DNA of 64,000 bases from contig CAUJHS010000076.1 in assembly GCA_963204915.1 (NCBI GenBank), positions 124,001 to 188,000 of the forward strand. Reading direction: 5' to 3'. Under the pieces are notes generated by a model. The model had not been told where the DNA came from. It saw nothing but the letters and a program-made list of their open reading frames with translations, and did no database searches. This DNA comes from Planctomycetota bacterium. GTDB taxonomy: Bacteria; Planctomycetota; Planctomycetia; Pirellulales; Pirellulaceae. Made by a program: the position numbers and the translations under genes. Of the stretch, positions 1 to 9,492 are shown one piece after another (position 1 is the first letter of the stretch; every line of letters starts with the position of its first letter).

Positions 1-977
1 AACCACTGCGCCAGCAGCGGAATATCATCACGGCGTTCGGCCAAAGCCGGCAGAGCGATCGTGATGGTGCTCAACTGCAACGCTAAGTCTGGGCGGAAAC
101 GGTCTTCACCGTAGTCCGTTAGGGGACGCCGGGCCGTCGCGAGCGCATTCAAACAGAAGTCGGGTAGAGAAAAGAATCCGGCCAGTTCGGTTTGGCTATC
201 TAGCGCAAGCTGATCGACGTTTAACAATAGTAACGTTCCCGGATCGGACGAACGCTTTTCAAGACCGCGCTGAATCAGCGCTACCACCGTGGCCTGCAAA
301 AGTTCGCTATCGGCCAGAGCGCAATCAACGGCAGCCAAAGGTGCGGGAGGATCGCTTCGTCGCGCGTAGTGTATGGCCCGGGCGACATGTTCGCGCCCGC
401 TTCCTTGGGGTCCGACAATGACTGCGTTAGCGCGACTCTTGGCCGCTGCGATCGCTTGCGACCGTACTCGACTCATCACGAGGCTTTCCCCCGCCAGTCG
501 GTCGAGATCGAAGCGTCGCGCCAAGCGGCGACGAAATTCGCGCAATCGGTAGTGCAACGGCTCGTCGCCTTGCGTCAGAAGAGATCTTTCCTCCCAAATG
601 GGGGAGTCTTGCGACGCTAGGATGATCATCGCTCCCGAACAATCGCCTTTGGCGTTGAAAAGCGGTAAAGATTCGCCTTGGCGCCTTTGGAGCGACTCGC
701 CGGCGCGCGCCTCGGCTACGAACGAGACTCGCTCGCCGCGTAACGCCTGCGGCGGCGGACAAAGCCCAGCCAGCGTGTACGCGGTTGTCCCGCGTTGCGG
801 ATTGGAATGGTAACGGCAAGGCTGACCAATCAATTGATCCTCGTCAATTCCGACCCAGGCGGCGCAAGGCGGACTGCAATAGACGAGTGTAAATTGAGCA
901 TCGATCACGTAAACCGGATTAACGGTCTCCGCAAGATACCGATGCAGCGCTGTCTTCGTAGAGCCCAACCTCGACAT
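1..977 (-). CDS. PAS-AAA+ protein resembling a sigma-54 activator, degenerate; C-terminus beyond left edge
   Basis: The visible 325 residues show a PAS-like N-terminus (about 10-125, with a PVYVIDAQFTLVYCSP core) and then a domain aligning with the sigma-54 interaction AAA+ module (about 160-325). The late motif ALAERRDDIPLL matches the LRERREDIPLL of this family. The key parts are altered. The P-loop reads GPQGSGRE (189-196) instead of GETGTGKE, so the Walker A lysine is lost. The Walker B region reads LLLNVD (about 250-255) rather than IFLDE. No GAFTGA loop is present. The protein therefore probably cannot work as a normal ATP-driven sigma-54 activator; a signalling or scaffolding role is possible. 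The ATG at 977 is the only in-frame ATG near the PAS start; the frame stays open upstream, so an earlier start is possible. It follows the HDAC-like gene by 118 bp on the same strand. Confidence 0.75.
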   Translation of the reverse strand, partial: MSRLGSTKTALHRYLAETVNPVYVIDAQFTLVYCSPPCAAWVGIDEDQLIGQPCRYHSNPQRGTTAYTLAGLCPPPQALRGERVSFVAEARAGESLQRRQGESLPLFNAKGDCSGAMIILASQDSPIWEERSLLTQGDEPLHYRLREFRRRLARRFDLDRLAGESLVMSRVRSQAIAAAKSRANAVIVGPQGSGREHVARAIHYARRSDPPAPLAAVDCALADSELLQATVVALIQRGLEKRSSDPGTLLLLNVDQLALDSQTELAGFFSLPDFCLNALATARRPLTDYGEDRFRPDLALQLSTITIALPALAERRDDIPLLAQW

Positions 978-1095
978 AACGTGAACCAACAAAACGAACG
1001 ATCGTAACGTCCCGTCGAGAATCGGGACCCGCCTCTTGGCGCTGCCGTTATTGCTTCCGAGAATTCCTTCGTTGTTTTCGCCACCCGCGGATTGT

Positions 1096-2055
<960 letters not shown>

Positions 2056-2282
2056 GGCCTTGATCCCTTCTCAACAAAACTGGCGCCGGCGCCTCGGTCT
2101 CCCTTTGCCGGAAACCTGACCCTGCCGGAAAAAGGTTGACAGACGCGCGCGCCCACGTGTACCTTTAAGATAGCAGATTTGCGTGATATCGCGAGCGCCG
2201 CGTCTCGTCATGAGACGGCCTTCTCTTGCGTTCGTTCGAGTGTTCCTATCCCCGGACCAAACCGGTTCACGGAGTTTTGATT

Positions 2283-4094
2283 ATGCAGGCGAGCGTCCGC
2301 GTAACGGCCTTTCGTGGCGCCGTTTTCTGTTGCGCTGTGGCGATACTGGGCGGCGGGTGGTTGTCGGTCGCGGTGACAAACGCTCAAGCTCCTGCGTATT
2401 CGGAAGTAAAGCCGCTCTGGGATGAAACGGACCGGGAGCAATACCAGCAGTTCCGGACGCGGGAAACGCTGGTGCGCAACATTCTCAACGACCGAGCTGG
2501 GTTGGAAGGCGACAACGGCAAAGATTTTGACGAGTATTTCCGTCGACAAGTGTTCGCCAAAATGACGCTCTTGTCCGACCTGGGCAAAATCGCAGAGCGC
2601 CGGCAGGACTTCTTTAAGTCCAGCTTCCAAATGGCGAACCCGCCGGCGCCTGTTCACGACCGTCTGGTGCAGTTGACGTTTAGCACCATGCAGGCGATCG
2701 CGATCAACCCGCGCTTTCATCCCTATGTGCGCTATAACGCCATGTTGATCATTGGCGAACTGAATGAGGTCGAATCGACCGGATTTGGCGGGAATCGACG
2801 CCCGCCGGTTCCGCTACCCGCCGCGGTCAACTTCATGCTGACGCAGTTGAACGACCCCAAGCAAATTGACGAAGTCCGTATGGCGGCGCTCGTCGGCATG
2901 CTGCGTCACGCTCAAATTGGGCGTCTTGGGCAGCAGATGAATGTGTCCGGGGGCGGAACGCCGCAGGAACGTCAGGCGAATTTGCAACGGATTCTCGCCG
3001 CGGCTTCCCAGGTGGCCGAGGAAAAAGACCCGCCTGCCGGGCGCAGCATCGAAGGTCATACCTGGATGCGTCGACGCGCGATTGATATTTTCATGGTCCT
3101 CGGCGCCTCGACACCTCAGGTTGCCAGCGTATTAGAGGAAATTGTGGCCGACACGACGGCGCCCGTTTCGCTTCGCTGTACCGCCGCCGAAGCGATTGGC
3201 AAAATGCCGACCAGCGGCGGTCAACAAGGCTTTGACGCGACGAAAACCGCGCAGGATCTCGCCGCAATCGCCATCGAGGTTTGCCAGGCCGAGCTTGATT
3301 GGTGGAAAACGGAAAAAGAGCGCGAGCAGGAGAAGAAGTCTCGCACCACGGCCATGGGCGGGGCTGGAATGTATGGCATGGGCGGCTCAAGTTATCCTGG
3401 CTACGGCGCTGGCGAGTCCGAAGTCGCGGGCGGGTCGTCAGGTAGCTCCTACGCCGAAGGATATGGCGCTGGGTATCCTGGAAGCAGTGGTTATCCCGGC
3501 TCTTCAGGAGCGGGCGCGCCGGAGAAGAAAAAGCCCAAGGTCGACACCAAAGTAGAAAAAACGCAGCGTCGGTTGAAGCACACGTTCTATTGCGTGAAAC
3601 TAGCGCTGGATGGCAGTTCCGACTTTGCGGCGCCCGCCGCTAAAACTGCGAGTAAGCGGGGAGAAGCTCAACCTGCTGCAGGGACAACTGAAGGTGGAAT
3701 GCTCGCGCGGGCCAACGCGCAACAAAAAGCCAAGGTGAAAGAATTGGCGACCGCGATCTCGGATATGTTTCGCGTGGTGGATGTGGCCGAACCGAAGCGA
3801 GACGCAATGTTGACCGACCTCCAAACACAATTGGAAAAGTTGCAAGGTTTAACTGCGGCCGCTCAGACGGGTCCTCCGGCCAGTGGCGCGCCGGGCGCAA
3901 GCGGACCCTCCTCAGCCGGACCGGGAGGTCGACCTTCGGGACCGAGCAGCGCCGTATCGGCGCCTGCCAATGCCCCGGCGCCTGCCAAGGCGACTCCTGC
4001 AACCAAGGCTCCCCCAGCGGCAGGAAACAACGGTGCGGCGCCGGGAGCGAATGCACCGAAGTCGGCCCCTGCCACGAAGCCGCCCGGCGCATGA
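2283..4094 (+). CDS. exported HEAT-like repeat protein with Gly/Ser and Pro/Ala-rich segments
   Basis: The protein has 603 residues. ATG 2283 is preceded by GGAG and opens a clear signal peptide with a probable cut after NAQA (about residue 35). An in-frame ATG at 2226 would add 19 residues ahead of the signal and is disfavoured. The N-terminal half is alpha-helical with HEAT-like pairs, for example around residues 175-215 and 265-310 (AIDIFMVLGAS, LRCTAAEAIGKM). A low-complexity Gly/Ser/Tyr segment lies at about 356-410, a second helical part follows, and the last 75 residues are almost entirely Pro/Ala/Gly. I do not recognise a named family. The shape suggests a periplasmic or envelope scaffold with flexible linkers. 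It stands alone, divergent from the HDAC-like gene. Confidence 0.8.
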   Translation: MQASVRVTAFRGAVFCCAVAILGGGWLSVAVTNAQAPAYSEVKPLWDETDREQYQQFRTRETLVRNILNDRAGLEGDNGKDFDEYFRRQVFAKMTLLSDLGKIAERRQDFFKSSFQMANPPAPVHDRLVQLTFSTMQAIAINPRFHPYVRYNAMLIIGELNEVESTGFGGNRRPPVPLPAAVNFMLTQLNDPKQIDEVRMAALVGMLRHAQIGRLGQQMNVSGGGTPQERQANLQRILAAASQVAEEKDPPAGRSIEGHTWMRRRAIDIFMVLGASTPQVASVLEEIVADTTAPVSLRCTAAEAIGKMPTSGGQQGFDATKTAQDLAAIAIEVCQAELDWWKTEKEREQEKKSRTTAMGGAGMYGMGGSSYPGYGAGESEVAGGSSGSSYAEGYGAGYPGSSGYPGSSGAGAPEKKKPKVDTKVEKTQRRLKHTFYCVKLALDGSSDFAAPAAKTASKRGEAQPAAGTTEGGMLARANAQQKAKVKELATAISDMFRVVDVAEPKRDAMLTDLQTQLEKLQGLTAAAQTGPPASGAPGASGPSSAGPGGRPSGPSSAVSAPANAPAPAKATPATKAPPAAGNNGAAPGANAPKSAPATKPPGA

Positions 4095-4150
4095 GCTTGA
4101 CGGCGCGATGGGCGAGCAAGACGGGCGTTCGGCGGAATCGACACCACTGA

Positions 4151-4184
4151 AAACAAAAAAAGGCGCCTTCACTTACGGCGCCTT
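4151..4184 (-). terminator. intrinsic terminator for the DUF6580 gene
   Basis: An 8-bp perfect stem AAGGCGCC/GGCGCCTT (4160-4167 with 4177-4184) has a 9-nt loop. On the minus strand it is followed by a T-run interrupted once (complement of 4151-4160), the layout of an intrinsic terminator. It lies 23 bp past the stop of the minus-strand gene. Read on the plus strand the tail is CCTTAAT, so termination of the upstream plus-strand gene is weaker. Confidence 0.8.
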
Positions 4185-4206
4185 AATCATCGTAGCCGGG
4201 GTGATT

Positions 4207-4797
4207 TCAGACCGCGCTTTCTTTAGCGACAGAAACACTCCGAAATTGCGCCGCAATTGCGTAACTTCCAAATAAAACCGCCGCGAAGGTCATGTCGCCA
4301 GCCAGCGTGTAACGGAAGAACGGAATCGCCGCCACAAAGCATTGCATTAAACCTGCGGCGGTCTTGTCGTACATATCGTACACGATCCAGTGCGCGAAAT
4401 TCGTGACGACAAAAAAGAATACCGAAGCCGCAAGACTGCACCCGACAAGCCCCAATGTTGCGGTCGCAGAGTTGGCCCAGGAGCCCGCGCCATCGGTTTT
4501 CGCCAAGCGGAACCCGCGACGCAGCGGCGTGCGGAACAAAACAGGCATGACCAGCGCGCCGTACACAACCGCCATCATTGCGGGATGGTAGGCCCCGATC
4601 ACCAAGTCGGTAATCGCCATCACGCTGAGAGGCAACGCGATCGCCGCCAGTCGCGAGTGAAAGAAGTACCCCGCGAAAAGGGCCAATGCCGCCACGGGGG
4701 CGAAGTTGGGAATGAATTGAAAGTTCAATCGCACAGCGACGCCCGCCGCCGCCAAAAGCACGAAAACCCCCGCTTCGACGATCGCTTGCCGTTTCAC
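4207..4797 (-). CDS. DUF6580-like multi-pass membrane protein, ECF transporter S-component-like
   Basis: A hydrophobic protein of 196 residues with five or six predicted membrane helices. The first part (RLNFQFIPNFAPVAALALF) and later AITDLVIGAYHPAMM resemble DUF6580 proteins, whose size and topology recall substrate-binding S components of ECF vitamin transporters. The GTG at 4797 is chosen because GGGAG lies 8 nt upstream; a longer frame starting at 4911 adds 38 residues that look non-coding. The next gene upstream on the same strand encodes an exported DUF4430 protein, a domain related to the transcobalamin C-terminal domain. The pair suggests an envelope uptake unit, perhaps for a corrinoid or another cofactor. 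No energising ECF module is seen in the window, so the transport role is inference. Confidence 0.7.
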   Translation of the reverse strand: MKRQAIVEAGVFVLLAAAGVAVRLNFQFIPNFAPVAALALFAGYFFHSRLAAIALPLSVMAITDLVIGAYHPAMMAVVYGALVMPVLFRTPLRRGFRLAKTDGAGSWANSATATLGLVGCSLAASVFFFVVTNFAHWIVYDMYDKTAAGLMQCFVAAIPFFRYTLAGDMTFAAVLFGSYAIAAQFRSVSVAKESAV

Positions 4798-4894
4798 CGC
4801 TTGTCTCCCAAAGTTAGTAGGTTGCCAGCATCCGAAGGAATCGGAATGCACAAGGGCGTTTCCCTGGAGTTTGGTATTGTTCTTTTCCGCAATC

Positions 4895-5311
4895 TTACAG
4901 GGGTTTTTCAAACTTCCACAAGACCGCGTCGCCAGCTTTCAGCTCTTGCGCTCCAAAACTGCGCTCCGCCAACTTATCGTTCACACGGTAAACCCAGTTG
5001 CCTTCGCGCCCTTGGTTCTCCTTATCGTCGATTTGAAGCAAAAACGCCGTGGCGCCTGAACCGCGGTGCCTAAACGTCACTCCTCGGGGGTGGGACTTCG
5101 CCGCTTGCATGGCGTCAAAAACCGTCATCCCCTCTTTCCAAGGCAACGCCGTGAAGTGTTTCTCGACACCGTCGCCATAGTCAATGACGATACGAATCTG
5201 AGGGGCCGTTTCCGCAGCCAGCAGGACATTGGCAAGAACGCTCTGGCAAATGAGAGCCAGGCACAAGGCGTAAACGCCAGTTCGCAGTGGCAGGAGTGTG
5301 TTTTGTAACAC
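4895..5311 (-). CDS. exported DUF4430 (transcobalamin C-terminal-like) protein
   Basis: A 138-residue protein with an N-terminal signal sequence (hydrophobic 12-31, cut near LLAAE) followed by one small beta-rich domain. GNWVYRVNDKLAERSFG and then ELKAGDAVLWKFE near the C-terminus match the DUF4430 pattern in which a Trp-Tyr strand precedes an ELKPGD turn. Such domains occur in bacterial surface or periplasmic proteins and are related to the C-terminal domain of cobalamin carriers. The start is GTG 5311. The DUF6580 membrane gene begins 97 bp downstream on the same strand, so the two are probably co-transcribed. Ligand binding is not shown by the sequence. Confidence 0.8.
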   Translation of the reverse strand: MLQNTLLPLRTGVYALCLALICQSVLANVLLAAETAPQIRIVIDYGDGVEKHFTALPWKEGMTVFDAMQAAKSHPRGVTFRHRGSGATAFLLQIDDKENQGREGNWVYRVNDKLAERSFGAQELKAGDAVLWKFEKPL

Positions 5312-5441
5312 GGGGAAAGTCCTGAAGGCTTCGAAGGTTTGGCAATTACCGGGATTCGCCGGGTGATGGCCGCAATATCGGCGAATAATCGCGGCGCCTC
5401 GTTTGATCGCGGCGCCAAAAGCGAATAACGGGGAACTCGCG

Positions 5442-6371
5442 TCACACGTCGCACAACTCGACGGCTTGTTTCAAACCCTCAAGCGGGTCGCGTGTGGGAA
5501 TGAATTCGTGTCCCACGAAGCCGTCATAACCGACTTCCGTCAGGGCTCGCATGATCGGCGGATAGTTGATCTCCTGCGTATCGTCCAGTTCGCACCGACC
5601 AGGATTCCCTGCCGTGTGAATGTGTCCCAAGTATTCCTTGTGTTGCCGAATGCGACGGATGACATCGCCATCCATGATTTGAACGTGATAGATGTCGAAC
5701 AAGAGTTTCAACCGCGGCGAGCCAACGCGTTTGATGATGTCGATGCAGTATTCGGTGTGATCGCCCTGGTATCCGGGATGTCCCTTCATAGGATGCGAAT
5801 CATCCCGGCTGTTCAACATTTCCAGGCAAAGAGTGACTTTTTTCTGTTCGGCGTAGCCCACGACTTGCTTAAAGCCTTCGACGCAGTTGTTTGCGCCCAC
5901 GTCGTCGGGAATTCCATCACGCATGCCAGTGAAAGCGATCACGCGCTGAAAGCCATGCTCGGCGCACGCATCGATCGCGTTCCGCGTCGCCTTCACGAGC
6001 TTCTCGCGATGAGCGGGGTTATTAAACCCCTTGGCGAACCCCGGATCCGGGCTCATATCGACGGAGGCAATAGCGCATTCGAGCCCGTTTTCTTTGAGCA
6101 ACGGGAAATACTTGGGCGAAATCAGTTCGACGCTTTGACAGCCCAGCGCCTTGGCGTACTGAATCGTCTTGGGAACATCCCAATAGGGATTGAAGCACCA
6201 CTGAACAATGGATTGACGAATGCGCCCCTGCTGAACGATTTTCTCGACCTGCTCCGGATCGTCGGATCGCCCTGTACGCGACATAAACGCGGCCCCCGCC
6301 ACGGCGGCCGAACCAAGCAAGACCCGGCGGGTCAATGCGTCCTCGCGACGAACAGCGTTTTTCTGTGACAT
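5442..6371 (-). CDS. Tat-exported TIM-barrel protein, hydroxypyruvate isomerase / sugar-phosphate isomerase family
   Basis: This 309-residue protein opens with a Tat-type signal (TRRVLLG at 14-20, then AAVAGAAF), so it is expected to be folded in the cytoplasm and exported. The rest is a xylose-isomerase-like TIM barrel close to hydroxypyruvate isomerase. Candidate metal and catalytic residues are Glu184 (LEMLNS), Asp226 (LLFDIYHVQ), His250/His252 (GHIHTAGNPGR) and Glu289 (GHEF). These match the Hyi pattern, so an aldose-ketose isomerisation or epimerisation is likely; the substrate is unknown. Exported members of this family are abundant in planctomycetes. ATG 6371 begins the signal directly. 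It stands alone, 241 bp downstream of the next minus-strand gene, and that gap shows nothing clear. Confidence 0.85.
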   Translation of the reverse strand: MSQKNAVRREDALTRRVLLGSAAVAGAAFMSRTGRSDDPEQVEKIVQQGRIRQSIVQWCFNPYWDVPKTIQYAKALGCQSVELISPKYFPLLKENGLECAIASVDMSPDPGFAKGFNNPAHREKLVKATRNAIDACAEHGFQRVIAFTGMRDGIPDDVGANNCVEGFKQVVGYAEQKKVTLCLEMLNSRDDSHPMKGHPGYQGDHTEYCIDIIKRVGSPRLKLLFDIYHVQIMDGDVIRRIRQHKEYLGHIHTAGNPGRCELDDTQEINYPPIMRALTEVGYDGFVGHEFIPTRDPLEGLKQAVELCDV

Positions 6372-6612
6372 ATCAACGCCTTGGGCTGAGAGCGACGAAG
6401 CAAATGCACCAAGGCGTTATTGTATGTCGAGTCGAGTGAAGGCGCCAACCTTGCAGGAGGGTCGAAGGGTCGTGAGACAATTCCATCAGACGTCTCGCGC
6501 GAACGTACGATTCTCGCGAGAAACGGTCGTATAGCGACCACCGACGTATGGCCGCAGTTTGCAATAACAACCACGAACCGCAGGAGCGGCTCCATCACGC
6601 GACCACAGCCGA

Positions 6613-8289
6613 CTATCGCAAAGCATGGTTCAGCAGCAAGCGGAATTCCCAATCATGGGTTTTGTCGCCGGTGAGCGGCGCTCCGAAACCTGCCGTGAGC
6701 GTGCCGCCCTGCAGAATCGCCGAGCCGCCGATGACAACGTCCAACCGTTCGACCGAATCGGTCACATCGCCAATTTGCAGGCTTCCCACACGCACCACTT
6801 CCGGACGATCGAAACTTTGCGTGTAATGCAATTCGATCGTCGGCGCCAGCGCCACGAGATCAAGTGGACCGCGTGGACCTTCCGGAGCGCGATATAACCA
6901 CAAGCCCGTCGCCCAGTCCAAGTAGAACCGATCCGTGTCGAACAGGTCGGGCGCGGTGATGAGCGGACCACCCGGAGTTAGTGACGGATTCGCACGCACC
7001 GAGTTGCCATTCGGGTCGATATCGATTTGTGCGAACATTTGCGAAAACAGCAACGTTCCTGAATCGTACACGGCGCCGAGAAACGGCAACACATGCACCG
7101 ACTCGTTTTCCACTTCCAGCACGCGAGTTCCGTCGGCCAAGGTGACCGACGTATCGCTGGCTGTAGGAAAAGCAAGCTGCAAACCACCGGAGAATCCGAA
7201 CCGCGGCGTGCGGATCATCAACCCTTTGACCGCGAGTGACGCGTTGCCGTACTCCGCATTGCCTTCGGAAAACGGCGTATCGGCCGAGATCGCCGAATCG
7301 GCGGTCAAGGCAATGGGCATCCGTGCTTCAATTGAGGCCATGCCGCCGAAGAACGCTCGTTCGATGCCGGGCGTAAAGCGATGGAACGTGAATCCCCCCG
7401 CCAGATCGTCCGTCGACGTGAGGCCATAGTCGAGGAACGCGCGCGTCCTTGGCATGACGCTTCCGTTCTGCGAAATCTTGGTGCGACCGGTCAGGCTGGT
7501 GCTGCTGGGATGCGGGATGACCAACGTGACCGGATCGCGCATAAACTGATAAATGAACTGCAACTGATATCCATTGAAGTTCGGGTCGGCCTCGGCGGCG
7601 GCGACGCTGCCATTGGCTTCCGGCAACAAGGCGGTGGGATCCGAACCGATGGATTGCGCTTGAAATAGCAGCGGTAGGGGACTCACAAACACGCCTTGCC
7701 CCTGAACGTAGGCGACGGTTCCCGGGAACGGGGCGTTGGCCTGCACAGCCTGGGTAACGCCGAAATCCTCGGGAAGGCCCTCAAACGTTCCAATTTGGCC
7801 GTCGCCGCTGTCGTCGAAACCGGGTGGAACCGACGCCAAGCCGGCCAAGTCGGGCAGCAACGGATTGGGATTCAACGACTGGAACGAGAATACTAGGGGC
7901 TGATTAATATTCGCAAACGCCGCCGTCGCGCCCGTATAGGTCGCGTAAATGGGCGTCGGCACAAAACTCGTCACACGGGTCGTGCTGGCGAACGGGCCCT
8001 CGTGGCTTCCCATCATGCTCGGAACCGAGTATACGGGCCCACAATACCCGGGATCGCCCAAATCGACGCTGCCGCTCACTCCGGCGAAACCGTTGACCAG
8101 GAGACCGTCGGGCTCAACGTATTCCTGAGCCATGGAAGACAGGCTTCCCGCGGTGAAGGCTCCCAGCGTGACTGCGACCGTCGCCGCACGACGCAGCATG
8201 CGTCGGCAGGCCGTTCGGAGGCGCCGGGCATGCGTCATGGCGGAACGTTGGTCCTGCCGACGAATCGACGAATGCATATGCTCGAACAC
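6613..8289 (-). CDS. large exported beta-rich protein, possible outer-membrane protein
   Basis: The protein has 558 residues and begins with a long basic N-region and a hydrophobic segment ending near SLSSMAQ, consistent with export. The mature part is rich in Gly, Pro, Thr and aromatic residues. Its C-terminal half alternates short hydrophobic strands (RFGFSGGLQLAFP, VHVLPFLGAVYDSG, FYLDWATGLWLYR, TLTAGFGAPL) and ends in WEFRLLLNHALR, reminiscent of a beta-barrel. I do not recognise a family. The GTG at 8289 is used because GGGGGGAACCT lies just upstream; ATG codons at 8277 and 8238 are alternatives, and the last gives a tidier signal peptide. Confidence 0.75.
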   Translation of the reverse strand: MFEHMHSSIRRQDQRSAMTHARRLRTACRRMLRRAATVAVTLGAFTAGSLSSMAQEYVEPDGLLVNGFAGVSGSVDLGDPGYCGPVYSVPSMMGSHEGPFASTTRVTSFVPTPIYATYTGATAAFANINQPLVFSFQSLNPNPLLPDLAGLASVPPGFDDSGDGQIGTFEGLPEDFGVTQAVQANAPFPGTVAYVQGQGVFVSPLPLLFQAQSIGSDPTALLPEANGSVAAAEADPNFNGYQLQFIYQFMRDPVTLVIPHPSSTSLTGRTKISQNGSVMPRTRAFLDYGLTSTDDLAGGFTFHRFTPGIERAFFGGMASIEARMPIALTADSAISADTPFSEGNAEYGNASLAVKGLMIRTPRFGFSGGLQLAFPTASDTSVTLADGTRVLEVENESVHVLPFLGAVYDSGTLLFSQMFAQIDIDPNGNSVRANPSLTPGGPLITAPDLFDTDRFYLDWATGLWLYRAPEGPRGPLDLVALAPTIELHYTQSFDRPEVVRVGSLQIGDVTDSVERLDVVIGGSAILQGGTLTAGFGAPLTGDKTHDWEFRLLLNHALR

Positions 8290-8574
8290 AGGTTCCCCCC
8301 CGGATTACAGGCCCCAGCGCAGCGGACTGAGGATCTCCCCGTGCCAACCGCACGAAGCGCCCAAAGCGCAGCCCGCGCGGTAAAGGCTAACGATTTTGTC
8401 GGCAAGTTTGGATGTACGGCTTTAAACGAAGGTATGGGTCGTTCCGAAGGAAGGGGCAAAACCTTCGATCCCAGCGTCACCGACACACCGTAAAACCTGT
8501 GTTCTTCCGGGCGAACTATGCGGCCAAGCGAGAATATCCTCCATGATACGCTCCACAAGCCGCCGTTCCGCCGT

Positions 8575-9462
8575 TCAGGAATCCGTCGGTGTAGAGAGTT
8601 CGGTCAGACGACTTCGAGCGATCTCACAGTAGCTCGGCACGCAATCAATACCGAGGTAGCGCCGCCCCATTTTTTTTGCTACGACGGCCGTCACTCCGCT
8701 GCCCAAAAAGGGGTCAAGAACAAGCCCCCCGGCGGGACAGCCCGCGGCGATGCACGTTTCGACCAAGAGTTCAGGAAACACGGCAAAATGCGCATCCCGC
8801 GACTTAGATAACGGGATCGACCAGACGGTGCGTTTATTTCTGCCAAGTGGGTGAAACGCTTGGTCCCATCGACCATCGTGCAAATTGATGTTTCCACCGT
8901 TCTTGCCCGACTCAGGCGTTCCTCCGCGGCGAAAAAAGTGCTTGCGGCCTCCCTTCATGCGGCTTTGTTCGCTGAAGGTCACATGCGGCTCTCGGATTGC
9001 ATCGGCATTGTAGTAGTAGTGCGGCGTACGGACGAAGAGGAACACGTACTCATGATCCACGGTAGGGCGGTTGCGCGCCGCCGAGGGCATCGCGTTCGGC
9101 TTATGCCAGATGATGTCGCGACGCAGGATCCAATCGTCGTCGATCATCGCCAGCGCCACGCGCCAAGGGGCGCCCAAGAGCCGTCCCTTGATGTACTTGT
9201 CGCCCAGCACCACCCAGCACGTGCCCGCGGGCTTAAGCACGCGCCGCACTTCACGAAAGACGCTTGCCAGCCGCCCGACATACTCCTGCGGAGTTAACTC
9301 GCGGCCGATCTCGCGCTCGCCGTGGTATTGCCGCTGTCCATAATAGGGCGGGCTGGTCACAACGCAATCGACCACGGCGTCTGGTAGCTTTTGTAATTCG
9401 GTTTGAGCGTCGCCGCAAATGACGACGTTTTCCCAATCGTTGCGCGAAGCGTCCGAAGGCAT
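8575..9462 (-). CDS. site-specific DNA methyltransferase (TSPPY type, N4-cytosine/N6-adenine)
   Basis: A 295-residue amino-methyltransferase that transfers a methyl group from AdoMet to an exocyclic amino group in DNA. The catalytic motif IV TSPPYY (36-41) comes first and the AdoMet-binding motif I DPFLGSGVT (250-258) is near the C-terminus, which is the beta-class order. SPPY favours N4-cytosine but does not exclude N6-adenine. The target recognition part is presumably 150-220, rich in basic and aromatic residues. No restriction endonuclease lies next to it, so it is an orphan enzyme in this window. It starts 30 bp after argS on the same strand and may be read through from it. ATG 9462 lacks a strong ribosome-binding site. 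Confidence 0.9.
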   Translation of the reverse strand: MPSDASRNDWENVVICGDAQTELQKLPDAVVDCVVTSPPYYGQRQYHGEREIGRELTPQEYVGRLASVFREVRRVLKPAGTCWVVLGDKYIKGRLLGAPWRVALAMIDDDWILRRDIIWHKPNAMPSAARNRPTVDHEYVFLFVRTPHYYYNADAIREPHVTFSEQSRMKGGRKHFFRRGGTPESGKNGGNINLHDGRWDQAFHPLGRNKRTVWSIPLSKSRDAHFAVFPELLVETCIAAGCPAGGLVLDPFLGSGVTAVVAKKMGRRYLGIDCVPSYCEIARSRLTELSTPTDS

Positions 9463-9492
9463 ACCAGCACCATTCTTTGCGAAGGTCGGACG

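Noticed and set aside
2128..2175. TTGACA near 2137 followed by TAAGAT as a promoter
   Set aside because: The spacer is about 24 bp, too long for a sigma-70 promoter; a 17-bp spacer gives no -10 match.
4390..5073. A plus-strand frame of 227 codons
   Set aside because: It overlaps two minus-strand genes with family support and has an Arg/His-rich shadow composition.
5403..6368. A long plus-strand frame of 321 codons
   Set aside because: It is antisense to the TIM-barrel gene, which has clear family motifs and a Tat signal.
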